Of a DNA stretch of 64,000 nucleotides, positions 36,601 to 48,875 are shown in pieces. The position numbers and the translations under genes were made by a program. How positions within the stretch are numbered: position 1 is the stretch's first letter; each line of letters starts with the position of its first letter. This DNA is from Ficedula albicollis. Lineage: Eukaryota; Chordata; Aves; Passeriformes; Muscicapidae. The notes beneath the pieces are model-generated. The model was given only the letters and a program-made list of their open reading frames with translations. It ran no database searches and was not told where the DNA came from. The stretch lies in contig NC_021678.1 in assembly GCF_000247815.1 (NCBI RefSeq), positions 30,481,749 through 30,545,748 of the forward strand, written 5' to 3'.

Positions 36601-38836
36601 TGAGAAACACTAAAAATCTCACTTTTGCGGCCATATCCAAAATTAATTGCTTGATTTTATGCCCCTGGGAGAAACTGGGGCCAGAACTTCTCCTGCCTCG
36701 CATGGTGTAGCACCAAGATCCCTGTCTGCTCAAGTGGTGTCACACACAGCCTCTCCCAGCAGTAAATTCTGCCCTGTCAGGCAGGGAATAGATCTTTGGC
36801 CAAAGTAAACTGGCACAGAGCTAGCGTGGTTGAGACCATTGCAGACCTGCCAAGGGAGAGATGCACTCCCTGCTTGCATGGGAATTGGGATGGATGGCAC
36901 CTCAGACAGAGAAATAAGGATGGTGAGGGCACATGTTTGCAATATCCCCACAAAGGGGAAATGAGACTTAAATTAGCTTTTCATTCTCAGAGGGAAGGTG
37001 GCTTATCCTGGGGCCATCAAGACAGGTTGTTTGGACATGATGGAAAACTGAGACAAGCTCTGAGGCAAAATGGCCCCATGGAATCTCCTAAACCCAAGAA
37101 AAGTGATCTGCAAGGAGCTGGAAGACGAAAACCATATTCATGTCTGCCACTCAATGTAATTTAATGTAGCAAATAGCAAACACTCAGGCTGAACATATGA
37201 GAGTAGAAACAGTGCAGGTATTAATATATCTGCTCTTCCCACAGATTGGCAAGAAGCCTAAATCCACTGCTACCTGAAATTATGCCAACCTGTTCAGCAC
37301 ATCTGAATTTAAAACTAATCTCTTATTTACAATCAAAGCATCTACAAAGCTGGTGCTTGTAATGGGTTTTATTATACTGCTTTAAAGATTGTTGTTGAAA
37401 TTTGCATTTCCAATGACCAATTAGGATATTTATTTATTAGAATTTAGTCATGCTATTTCTAGTAAATGAAATGTAGTGCATAAGAACATAAATAGGATTA
37501 TTAGCTACATTCCTCTCTTTCCTCTTCTATGGACTTCATTATTTTTGCACAGATGCCAGGATTTTTTTTTTCAGTGAAAAATTAAGATTGCATGAAGGCT
37601 TGCCCACTCTCAAAAGCTGTGATGACATTCAGTGTGATTGCAAGTTATACCACATTAAAAAAGACGTTTCTCTGAAAGCAGTGGTTAAATCCCAGACGCC
37701 TACATTTATTTACATTTGCAATGCTTGTGCCATGTGTATAGGATACAGTGAACTGCTAACTTTTGGAATGAAAATAACTTGTGTCTGTGTTAAATGTCAC
37801 AGGAAATTGTAGCACTGATTAATAAGTAAAGAATACATAATTAGGAAAAAAAGTTGCTTCTTGTAAAACTGCTGTGTGTGTTTAAATTCTCATTCATTTT
37901 TTTCCTAGGAATGAGCAGATTAAAATAAATAGAGGGATCACGTAATGAAATTTGCTCTCCCCTTTAATGTGAGTGTTCAGGTTTCAGGATAACATTGTTC
38001 CTCAACAATTTATTTAAAACAGGAGGCAGAATATTTCCATTGTTTCCTGGTTTATTAAGCTTCCACACACAAAGAAAAAAATTATTTCTTTGCCTCAAAA
38101 TTACAGTTAATATGAATTAATCAACAGCTTAAATGACTAGTGAGTAAAGTTTTAAATTAAAGCTATGGTAAGAATTTCTTCATACTTTCCTCTCTTAGAC
38201 ATCTGCAAATAACAAAAAATTGGATAATGAATGGAAGGGAGGAGATTCTGATCCAGATTTGGAAAGTTCTCAAAATTCAGGACTTTTCTTTCAGCTCCCA
38301 GTTTCTCTTGCCTGTTGTAGCATCTCCTTCCTGGGTGCTTTACACATGAGGGTGCTGGCTTGCTTTTTAAACATGAATAAAATGTAAAAAAATGTAGATA
38401 TAAGACTAAGGAAATGCTTTTCTCAGATTGATATACTAAGGCCAACGAAATCACCAAAAGCTAAAAAAAACCCCACTTTTAATCTTTGTGAGCTTTGATG
38501 CTGACCATAATTTCTTCTTTTAATAAAGCCTTCAAAACAGGTGGACCTATTCCAGGGTAAATTCTTCATCTGAAAAAAGCTTTTTGAACCTTTAGTATTT
38601 TGTCATTCCTTACACATATGGAATCTGGAGAACCATTATTTACATAAATTGATCTGTAATGTACCTGTAATGAACAATTTTAATTAAAAATGTTTAAAGT
38701 GGTTGTTAAAACAGTGGAGAAAATGGTGTACCTCTATGCACTTAGAATTTGAGATGACAGAGATTGCTCTTTGGCAGAGAGAAAGTGAAACTTTGGTAAG
38801 ACAGATGACAGTTTTAAATAGAGTTCTATTTTTACA
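33646..38836. other. Non-coding stretch, no gene recognised
   Basis: AT-rich, with T homopolymers at about 34380-34398 and 36231-36245 and (T)n/(A)n patches near 34443-34476. Frames reach 123 codons (36796-37164) without known domains. No recognisable mobile element. Confidence 0.5.
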
Positions 38837-40068
38837 TCAATTTCGTAATGGCAGTGTGTGTTCACTAGCAGTGTACTGAACACCAACTTCACTAAAGTCC
38901 CCAGCTGGGAATGGCATCAAGAATATAATGTACTCTGCAAGCCAGGGTTCTCTTTCTTCATTTTTTATTGCAATCAGGTGAGGGTCTTGCTTGAATCCAA
39001 TTACCAGGTCACCTTTGCTGGATAATTCAAGCAGTTTGTTGTTTCTCTGCAGCAGCCAGGTTACAACCAGAGCAGCACTTCCATTTCATATCTGATCACT
39101 TCAAGGAAATATTAGAGAAAATGACATTTGAACACTAAGAAGTGCTCCTCTGCTTCACTGCCTATATAACTACGAGCAAAAAAAATTATGAAGGGCAATC
39201 CTTTTTTAAATTCAAAAATTAATTTTTTGATATCTCAGTTCTAGCATGAATATTCAAAGCCGTTAGTCTCTTCTCTTGCAAATGTAACTTGAAATAGTTT
39301 TGGAATGAAAACAACCAGAGAGAAAACAATTCAGCAAAGCCATGCTTAGATTTCAAGACGATGCTCAAATGGATCATCATGAAAGAATTTTTGGAGTTCA
39401 AAGCACTAAGTAAGTACTTTGCTCTTTGACAACCATTGCTCACAAGTTTGCCAGTGATTTCATTGCACAGATCTGAAAATAGACATGACTCTACTGGTAT
39501 AGCTCTGATAAAATCATCCAGGATGCTTTTCATGATGGCTGCTAGAGCTTCCAAGAGGCTGCTGTGATGTCTGCAGTGGTTACTAAGACCAAACACAAAG
39601 AACTGTCCCATCAAGTCAGCAAACCTCCTGTCCTTCAGTGTGCACCATCCATGGAACCCTTCGTGTGCCTCCACACTTCACACAATTTCCTTGTAACTTC
39701 CAGTGCTTTGAGCAGCTTCAAGCTGACCACTCTCAGAGTGGTGAGCAGTGATGTAACAGAGCATCTTTGAGCACCCACTTCCAAATGCTCCTCACTCCCA
39801 CAGGCATGCTGGAGACAGCAGCAGGGAGAGTTGAGTTGTCTCACTGCAAAGCAGAGGCTTGTTTTGGACATTTTGATCCATGTTCTGAATCCAGTGAACG
39901 TGGTGGTGTCTGCAGGGTTATTACATCACATTTATTGTCTGACCTCCTGCTGAGATTTGCTGGTAGTCTGTTTTTCCTTGCAGGCACAAACAAGTCTTCT
40001 GTGACAAAGCAAAACTTTCTGGCTTCAGCAATGTGGTAACTCAAATGAAAAGACACTTTAAAGATTAC
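38837..40068 (-). pseudogene. Decayed hAT-superfamily transposase-derived gene (ZBED/GTF2IRD2/FAM200-like)
   Basis: Reading right to left, the minus strand carries colinear relics of the hAT-type transposase fold used by vertebrate ZBED5, GTF2IRD2, FAM200 and SCAND3 proteins. At about 40056-39990 lies SYHIAEARKFCFVTEDLFVPA (given here by its core IAEARKF and TEDLFVPA), like the family's SYxIAxAxKPHTIxEDLxxPA. SMDGA then LKDRRFADL at about 39650-39600 matches the TDGA...G...GL region. IRAIPVESCLFSDLCNEI at about 39515-39460 matches the IKARPLxSRLFxxLCEEM motif. At 39040-38837, LLELSSKGDL, then LAEYIIFLMPF, then SEVGV resemble the C-terminal dimerisation domain. In-frame stops and frameshifts (for example near 39841, 39635, 39219) break it. 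The zinc-finger end is not seen. Family assignment is by recalled motifs, not by search. Confidence 0.65.
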
Positions 40069-40092
40069 AGCATACAGATCACGACCACCACT

Positions 40093-40127
40093 AATGATGA
40101 TGATGATAATAATAATAATAATAGTAA
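40093..40127. repeat. (GAT)n/(AAT)n microsatellite
   Basis: TGATGATGATGATAATAATAATAATAATAG is a short compound trinucleotide repeat just upstream of the hAT-derived relic in its own reading direction. Confidence 0.9.
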
Positions 40128-40383
40128 TGAATCCAAATGCCTAAGTCTGGTGTAATTTCAAAGGTTGGGATGCTCGTTTTAACCTCTCTAATTCTGAACC
40201 ATAGTAGTGGACCACAACAGTCAAATTTCTGGTCAGTTTTTGAAAATTCATTAAAAGCTATTACTGCAACCTTTTTTCTCCTTAAGCCAAGCATGGACCT
40301 TATATCCAAACACATGGGAAATATGGAGATGCTTATTTTTCATTGTGATGGGTGTCTTGAATCCCATGAAATTTCTGCCAATA

Positions 40384-40640
40384 CTTTTATGAAATAATAT
40401 AAGTTTATAATATTATATAATTATTTAAATAAATAGTATATACATTTAATATATGTATTACATAATTTTTGATTTTTTAATCCTTGTTAATACTGTGGTT
40501 ATGACTGCAAACCAAGTGAAAAAATCATGTTAGGCCTTGTTCAAAGACAAAGCAGCTGTCAGTCCTGCTCCAAATATTAAAGTTATATTAAGTATTAAAT
40601 ATTTAATATAATTAATATATTAAATATTAAGTTCAGGGTA
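40384..40640. repeat. AT-rich low-complexity blocks
   Basis: Two near-pure AT patches, about 40390-40470 and 40570-40635, include short palindromes such as ATTAAATATTTAAT. A non-repetitive stretch at 40471-40569 separates them. No origin or promoter signal is implied. Confidence 0.7.
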
Positions 40641-42219
40641 GTCAAGAAAACCAGCTTCTCTGTATTAGCATTTACATATAATTGTATGAAATTTTATTGA
40701 CTGTGTTTCTGTATTTTGTAAAATTTTGCTGGTTCACCATCAGATTTCATGAATAAAGCTGCTGACCTATTCCAGTTCAAAGCAGGTTATTTCCCATTTT
40801 TTCCTGGTCTGAGGTGAGTTATAATTGTCCCTAAATCTCCAACTTTCCTGGTTTTTATGAAGGGCAGACATCACAATGGGACTTTCTACACTTCATAAAC
40901 AATTATTGGATTTTTAAAGCCTTGTTCATTTGTTCTTCACTGTCTCATTTTTCTAATCATAGAATTCCAGTTAGTAAGTTGTGTCAGTGCAGAGAACAGT
41001 TCTTCCATCTGAATTAGAAAATGAAAACCCATGAGTGAATAGTTTGTTTCCCAGCAATCTACCAAAAATCTTGTTGGAGTCTCTTGGTAGAATAGATTTC
41101 ACTTTTTTTATTATTATTTCTTCTTTTTAAGTCAAGAAAGAATTTGGAAAGAATTTTGTATCTTTAGGACTGTGTGAACTTTTAAGAAATAAAATTTATT
41201 TAGCAATGCTTGTTACTCATCCTACATAGAGAAATAATTTGTGGTGAAATCAGAAGGAGCTCCAAACAGAAATCCCAAGTCTAAACTCAGAAGAAAATTT
41301 AAATCTGTCTCCTGCAGCTGCATGGCAAACGCTGTGAAACTATAACTTAAAACATTTCAAAATATCTGCATTTAGGTCAAGACTTGACACTCTAGTTCCT
41401 CCTTATTTTAATCAATCTGTGTGATTCATGGAAATTCAGATGTTTTGTGCAAAAACTCTTGCTAATATGTATTCTCACATGAATTTCTAGACTTTTTCTT
41501 TAATTTCCAGTATAAGTTCCAGTGCCTCAGATCTTTGGATAGAAGGTAGTAAGGTTCTTTTACGGCCCCATGTTTATGTGCTTTGTGGTTTATAAGTTGT
41601 ATTTCCTTCTGTAGAGAAACCCAGCAAAGAAGTATTAGAATTACAGAGTGGCTGGTCTAATTGCTATAGCATGATACAGGTGCCATAAGATATTTAATTA
41701 TTTTTTTAACAAATGTTTAGAAAAAAACTTTCTGGAGAAAAACAAGACATGAGAAAGCCTAACGGGTAGTGTTATGAGTGAATTTGGAATTAATTTCCGG
41801 CAGAGTCAAACATTTGTTTGTTGGAGTTTCCTTCCCCCTAAATGTGATTTTTAAAAGTCAGGTTTTCTTTACTTTTTCTTAAAACACAGCCTTTAAGTGT
41901 CATCATTTTACTCTGATAGCTTCTACTGTGACTTAATGCCTACTCATGCTATGGCAGTGCCATGTCTGGAGCCCTTTGAATCTCACCTGGCATAATTTGC
42001 CACAGATAAATGAATGACAGCAACTTATCCCAGCTAAGAATTTTTATCAAGGTTTGTTACTTTCTGTTATTTAAGATAAAATCAAAAGTTTTATTTATAC
42101 ATGCAAAAACAAAGAGTTTGGAAAAGTGGTATTTATGCCATCCATTAATTGCCTGTACTAAACATCAGGATAGATGCCATTCAACTGGTAAACACACATA
42201 AAATCCTCTGTGCTGTCAG
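40641..42219. other. Non-coding stretch, nothing recognised
   Basis: AT-rich with short frames only. No RNA gene or mobile element was recognised. Confidence 0.5.
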
Positions 42220-42350
42220 AATTACTGCAAGCTGTACAACTCATTTCATGTACATTAGCTTGCATAGCTCCTTATTCTGTAATTTTTGGGTGCTAATGAC
42301 ATGCAGGTGCTAAAATTACACCTATGATGTGTAATTAAGCAGTTTCCACA
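42220..42350. promoter_or_regulatory. Candidate conserved non-coding element
   Basis: A non-repetitive AT-rich stretch with GTGCTAATGACATGC, GGTGCTAAAATTACACC (an imperfect inverted repeat) and TGTAATTAAGC. The TAAT/ATTA density and lack of frames suggest a homeodomain-type element. Judged by texture only. Confidence 0.25.
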
Positions 42351-43631
42351 GCAAGAGTTTTTCAGCCCCATCACTGTTGGTAGCTCCTCTGTGTTGTTCC
42401 TTCACTGTTTACAGTCCAAATTATCTTTTTTTTTTTTCTTCTTCTTTTTTTTTTTTTTTTTTTTGGTATAATTTATCTCTGGAAATTTGCATACCCAACT
42501 GATTTTTTAGTGGCCAGCAGCTCTTCTTTGTGATATCCCTTTGGCCTCCTTCTGACAAGCCTGGCACTGTAAGTAACACAATTCCCAGGATTGCAACTTC
42601 CCATGGCAGCCATAGCTAAGCTGGTGGCTGTGTGTGCTCAGTGTCCTGGGCCTGCTCAGAGAGAATTAACAAAGATAGTATTTCCACCAGTCAGCACTAC
42701 AAGCAAAACTCTGCAGGATTACCCAAATTGATGAACCTTTGTAAAATGTGTTTTTCTAAGTATTTGTTTCTTAAGGGTTTGGCTGTGTATTAGTTCTGTT
42801 GTAGTTATATAGATAAACATACACAACACACACATCTGATAATTAATCAACTGCTATTATTTCATTTTTACACCTGCAAAGAGTTGCAGTGAGGAAGCCA
42901 TGAATGAAATATTTTAAGATTCCTATATATAACTTTTACAAAAGGATTTTTAATGAACCCCTTGCATAAATTTCAGACAACAGTGTAGCTAGTGCCATGT
43001 CTGTTGGCAGGTTGATCTACAATATCCAAAGAATTTGGGAACAGAAAAAATCCCTTAGGCATATGAGCCCCAAATTATAAAATAATTTTGCTTCAGATGT
43101 AAAAGCCAGATTAACTCATGGCAGCTGGCTTGTAAATGTATTAAATGGACAGAGGCATAGTGAACGTCCTTCAAGATGAATTTCTTGTCATCTTTTCTTG
43201 TGAAAAGAGGTTTATCCCATCCCTTCAAAATCTGTAGGGTATCCTATTTTTTTAGTCTCAAAAATATATTTGGTTTTCTTTGAAGATGAATAAAACTGAG
43301 ATGCTATTATATTCAGTTCCTACTTTGCAGCATCCAGAAATTCCTTTGCTATTAATATGCCAGAGAAACAGATTTCTTTGATTTTTTTCAGTTTAGAAGA
43401 TCAAAAGCTGTCAGAAATTGTTTCAAAAGAAAAATAAATCTTTGAGAAGTTGGATTTGAAATAATGAGTCTCCAGCATGTTGCATATACAGTACTTAGAA
43501 CTGTTTAATGGGAGATGCTGTTATAATTGTGGGGTTTGCCTCTTTACAAGTATCACTCACCTAAAAGATATTTCAGCATTAGTTTTGCTTTTTCCTAAAG
43601 TAATTATTAGAGAATTGGATATTAATGGCAT

Positions 43632-43633
<2 letters not shown>
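42351..43633. other. Non-coding stretch with poly-T tracts
   Basis: T-rich homopolymer DNA at about 42426-42465 is interrupted by CTTCTTC. Otherwise ordinary AT-rich sequence with no gene recognised. Confidence 0.5.
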
Positions 43634-43662
<29 letters not shown>

Positions 43663-43669
43663 CTGCCCC

Positions 43670-43706
<37 letters not shown>
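43634..43706. repeat. Compound homopolymer T29-CTG-C12-T29
   Basis: 29 T (43634-43662), then CTG, then 12 C (43666-43677), then 29 T (43678-43706). The short C run next to a T run has the same composition as the edges of the two giant poly-C tracts in this window, so it may show what those loci look like before expansion or artefactual extension. Confidence 0.95.
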
Positions 43707-43709
<3 letters not shown>

Positions 43710-44560
43710 TTCATGCAAATACTTAGGTAAAAGAAAAAAGCAGCTCACTTTTAGACTGAGAGGAAAAATCTTAAAACCAATTTGGGAGTTTTGTGTTCAT
43801 GTAAAAGCTTTTCATTATTCTGTTTGTATTTAGGGAACCTGATCATGGCACAGAGAGGGAATAGCACTTTTGCTGTTGCTGGAATTGCTCTGGGAGCTCC
43901 TGTGTAGTTCAGGGATGGCAATCCTTGCATTAACCACCCACCAGACAGGATGGCAACAGCTCTAATGTGTTCAGAAAGGCCTTGTTGTGCCAGAGAATTA
44001 AAACCTGGCTTTGTGTCATCATCATCATCATCGAGAGACTGAGACTGATTTGGTTCGTCTCAATAACATCAAGAGCCATGGTGTGAAGATACCTCTGCTG
44101 TAAGGGCTGGAAGAGCAAGTAGTAAAAAAGGAGCTGAAACAAGACAATTAAATATTGCTAAGTATTGATAAATATTGATAAATACTGATAAATATTGATA
44201 AACACCAGGACCATTTGGAAACAGCCCCGAGTGCATGCAGCCTCTCCTGCAGCTGAAGATGAAGATGTCATTGTGGCTTTCACATTTTTCATCAGTAGAG
44301 CTCTAAATCAATTCCAAACCTGTAACCCACCTCTATTATTCTACATTTGTAACAGCCTAATGGGAACAATGTTCACCAATTCAACAGAGAAAAACTGTCT
44401 CATGATTGGGCTGGCAAATAAATAAGTCAAACACACTTTTTTTGGAAGGGGAGCGAATACACTTTTACTTCCAAATTAAAATATTTAGTGCTGTATGAAG
44501 CAGATGCTATTTAAACTGCCAATAATGTTTAACACGAATTTACTCACCACTGCCTATCCT
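43707..44560. other. Non-coding stretch with two short tandem repeats
   Basis: A (CAT)n run lies at 44017-44032. The 10-base unit TATTGATAAA is repeated four times at 44163-44202 (one copy with TACTGATAAA), after a poorer copy at 44153-44162. No gene is recognised. Confidence 0.7.
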
Positions 44561-45260
44561 CATACTGTATAATTTATAACACTAAGCCCTTTCAATACTC
44601 CAAAATGCCAGATAAACTTTTCTCATTTGCTCTTAATTTGGTCACGCAGGATAATACCAACATCTGAAGGCTCTTTAAACTGCTTTTTAAAATGCATTCC
44701 TGAAAGCACCACCAATGCCACCTCTGCTCCTTGTCATCTTCCATAATTATTTCCAATCCAAAGCGGTCCTTAATGCGCTTATTAATCTGGCATTCTCCTC
44801 AGTGTGAAGCACATTCAGCTCTATTAATTTTTAAAAACCCTTTTTTATGGTGGACTGCAGATGCTTGGCTATTACTGAAAAGCTATTAGAAGTTAACACC
44901 TTTCTCTCCCCAGGGACTGGCATCATCCTATGCTTCCAAATGCCACCCTATTTTACATTATCAGCTGCTAAGACTGAGTATTAGAGACTTTTTTTTTCTT
45001 TTTACTTCTGAACTGTTAATGCTATTATTAGCTAATGGCAGAGTTCTGTACAGAGTATAGATACATATACTCTCTACAGCAGATGGGGTTTTATTTATCT
45101 GCCTTTGAACAATGGGACTTTTCATTCCTGTCATTCATTAGAAGAAAACTCACGTGTAAACAAACCATTAATCTGATATCGAGAGATTGAGATTATTTTT
45201 GCCTTTTCTCAATTTGGATGTCGTGATCAGGTAAATATTTAATAGAAAAAATATGAAAGA
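44561..45260. promoter_or_regulatory. Candidate conserved non-coding element block
   Basis: About 700 bp of non-repetitive sequence with very few long frames and many homeodomain-like cores (TAATTTG, CATAATTATTT, CTTATTAATCTGGC, CTATTAATTTT, CATTAATCTG). Two sub-blocks, about 44570-45000 and 45100-45260, have the mixed, low-CpG texture of vertebrate developmental enhancers. This is by eye only. A cross-species alignment would settle it. Confidence 0.35.
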
Positions 45261-48200
45261 GACAAAGTCATAGTGCATCAAGCCTCAAAAGGGAGCTCTT
45301 TCCCTTTTAGAGAGTATCCATGTCTTTGTGAAAAACAAATATCCCTTGTATGTATGGAAGCTAAAAGTTCTGAAAAAATATCACAAAATGCAATTTCTGG
45401 GCTATCCACTATTAGAATCGATAGGGGTTCAGAATTTTCTGAAAGAATTTTAAGTCCCAGCTTCTCATTTCAGGATCTGACTGCTGCAAAAACAGGACAG
45501 AGCTGAGTCTCAGCCATAGTCTCTTCTGTTCATGGCTACCATGGTTTTTTAAAAATCAAACCACTGAGGTGCAATGGAGAGTGGGTTTGTGTCTGTATTC
45601 TCTGTTTGCAGCATTTTCAATGAAATTCACCCTCCTGCTAATTTTCACTCAGGATCTCAGCTTTTATCTGAGTAATGACAAGGAGAGGAAATCAGCATTG
45701 GCTCTTCTGACCATTTTGAGCTGTGATGACCAAATACAACAAACTAACATATCGTGGCTTGGAAATGCTCAGATTGTGCTCACTAAACCTGAAGTACTAT
45801 CAAACAAAATACTAGAGAAATCATGATACATTCACATTAGTTAATTTTCTGTGTAAAATTTAGTAAAAATCTATAATCAAAATGCTTCAAAGATGTGGAG
45901 CAATTGTCTCCAGAAGACTGAAGGAAGTTTGACAGCAACATAAAATCTAAGTCTAACCCTCCATGAAGGGATTCAGGAGCCAGAAAATGAACCTGGATAC
46001 TTGCACAGCAATTATTGGGGTTTCCTGTCTCAAAGTCAAGGCATTGTACAAGCTGGAGGGAAGCCAATTCCAAAATTCTGGCAAGTATTTTGAAGGGAAT
46101 TTCTTGCCAGAATTCTGATAATATTTGAACTTTAGCCACTATCTCTTAATATCTTCATTCATTAGCACCTGAAGGACTCAGTAAATCTGCAAATCACAGT
46201 GGCTCTTCTTTAAATTACTGTCAAATGATCCTAATGTATCCCACTTCAACAATTTTTATGGTGTGTGCCTGGGCTTTTCATTTTTTTTCACCTTTTCCTT
46301 CATTATTTTAGAAGACATTAGTGCAAAATCCAAGTTGCAGAGTTCTGTCCTAGATTTATGGAAAAACGTCACTGTGTTCAAATAACAATGCTGGAAAATA
46401 AAGTGGAAATATTGACACTAGAGAAAATTGTGATTGAAATGTGCTTTAAAACACACAATGACAAAGCTGGGACACTCTGACCTGGGCTAGTCTCAGCTTA
46501 AGAAGAGAGCCATGAGGAGTGGTGGCTGCTTTAACTGAGAATTTGCTGGCAGATTTTTGTTTTCCTGAAAAAAGTAAACCTGATCCTGAGCACCTGAAAC
46601 ATTGCAGCTAGGTTTGTGGATATTTAAGAAATATGGAATAAAGACATTGATCATTCATATAATTACAATTTTTTAATTTAAACAAGTCATTAATTTTTTA
46701 AAGAAAATTCCTTCAGAAAAAAAAATGGTGTTAGAAAATTTAAATATAAGCCTCAGCTCCACCTTAAATGTGTGTCCTCTTTTGCTGTGCACCATTGTTA
46801 TTCCAGCATTACAGAGGCTGGAACACTGTTTGGGAGGTTAGGAAGATATGCAATTAGTTGGTCATCTTAAATGCATATTATATGCTCAATAGACCTGAGC
46901 TGCTCCCGTGGTGTCCCTTCAGCCCATCCCACAATCCCTTATCAGTGCATGTGCTTTCCCATGAGAGAAGTGGTTTTCCTCAGGTATTTTGTTGAACCAC
47001 ATCTCACTGCAAGGCAATTCAATCTGGCTGTTCTGATGCCATTTCCACTGGTCTGTGCAAACCCAGACAAAGGGCAGGGCAAACCCCTGGTGCAGTCCAG
47101 GTGACCAGAACAGGAGAGCATTTGTGAGAGTTGGCCTAAGCCTGGGAAGGCTCAGAGGTGTCCCTGAACATCCCTGGCAGTGTTTGGGGAGAGCCATGAG
47201 CAGCCATGGCAGGGGACTCTTCATCCTCATCCTCCCCTCTGCCCAACCCATCCAGTGTCCATGGGCTTGAACACTTTGGTGCTTCTCTCTCCTGAAAAGA
47301 CTTTATGCCACAGTATGTGGTTCTCTGCAAACCTTTCACCACACAAACTACTGGCCTAAATTACAGCTGCCCATTCAGCTGGCCTTGTTTCCAAGGGGCT
47401 GTACCAGCCGCTGGGCATTTGCAAGGCACAGGATCACACCCCAGTGATTCTCTCCCCCTGCAAAGCAGCCCAGGGAGAGGTGGGGAATTCACTTCAGAGA
47501 CCTTCCTGCCCAGGCTTCCCAAGGGAATAGTAAAGACATTCAAGTTTTGACTTGAAAAAACTCATTAACTCCAACAAATTTGGGGTGGCTTTGTGCTGAT
47601 TAAATTATTTTCCCAGTCCTATTGAACACTGAATAAATGTAGTCATTCAAATGTTGGTTAGTGTAGTAAAGGCACTTTTTCCTTTCTAAAGGTGTAATTC
47701 TTTTGCATGAGATTTAGACAGCAGATATTGACAGAAGAATAGATAATAGATAATTGATGTCAAAGGCTGAATAAGAAAGTTGTCGATCAGCCAGAGTTTA
47801 AGTTATCTCTATGTAAAGTAATATAAAGTAACGATGATTTATTGCTTGAAAAAGTTGACAGAATGAAAAAATTCTTTGGAATTGCTGGTGAATGCAGATT
47901 GATTTTTCTAAAGAACTCTACCCAGACCTACTTCTCTTCCAAAAGAACGCTGCTGGTTCTAATTATATGTATTTTACAAAATTGCATTTCTAAAAACTTA
48001 CACCATCAGAACACCCAACACCCTATCTTTAATACTCATGGAAAGAGGAGTATTTTCAACTGTCTAATTTGATACAATAAAGAGATAAGAAAAGGTGTGA
48101 TTTGGTTTTTCAACATCCTTCAGGTGCATTAGGCTATAGGCTGTATCACAGCCTACAGCAGCTTCTGCTATGAAACTTCATGGAAATGGAATAAAATGCT

Positions 48201-48846
48201 TTGTGAAAACAGCAATAGCCTCTAAGGCACGATTCACTTGGTAAAAGATGAGTATTGGAGGAGTAAAATGTTAGTACTGGGAAAAGGTGAACTGTTTAAA
48301 AGGCATTTCCTTAATATCAGGACAGCATCCAGTTTAGGAGCGCTTCTCCCATGTTTCATTTAGCCACCTCTCACACTGCAAATCTGCTTTGAATCCAGGA
48401 AATAATCTCATGCTCTTGCCAGAGTCCCTGTGGAAACCCGTTGCACACAAACCAGCAGAGGTATAAGTTACACTTCACAGGGATCCATCTATGCAGAAAA
48501 AAAAGCTCAATATATTCCTCAACTTAAGTTCTGGATGTTTTCCAGAGTCATAAACATGGCATCCCATCATCTGTGCCTTTTCTAATTTTTTTCCTGTTAT
48601 CTTTATGAAAAAGACCTTCTCAGTGTTGGTGACATGTTGGTATCCTGAAGCCAATGAGACCCATTCCTGACTGGAACACCTTTCTTTGTGTTACTAGATT
48701 CTTATGCTGTTTACACAGACTGTATTTACAACTCCTTATATTGTTTAGTTTACACTACTCTAGAATTTCATGTATACATTCAAAGGTGCTTGAAAGAAAG
48801 CAAAGCACTTAAAACAGCTTCTGCCACTCCCCTAAAATATTAATCA
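45261..48846. other. Non-coding stretch, no gene recognised
   Basis: AT-rich, with a more GC-rich patch at about 46890-47540 carrying overlapping frames of up to 110 codons on both strands without known domains. A 100-codon minus frame (45837-46139) has no family I recognise. No mobile element was identified. Confidence 0.5.
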
Positions 48847-48875
48847 CTGGTGTAACTCCATGAGAGTTACATCAG
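48847..48875. repeat. Short palindrome, probable old MITE remnant
   Basis: CTGGTGTAACTC (48847-48858) pairs with GAGTTACATCAG (48863-48874), spaced by four bases. The core resembles the CTGGTGTAACTCC-type arm of the same old palindromic repeat family as at 12570. Confidence 0.5.

Noticed and set aside
40384..40640. AT-rich palindromic patches considered as a replication origin or matrix-attachment site
   Set aside because: Only low complexity is visible. No specific motif supports either call.
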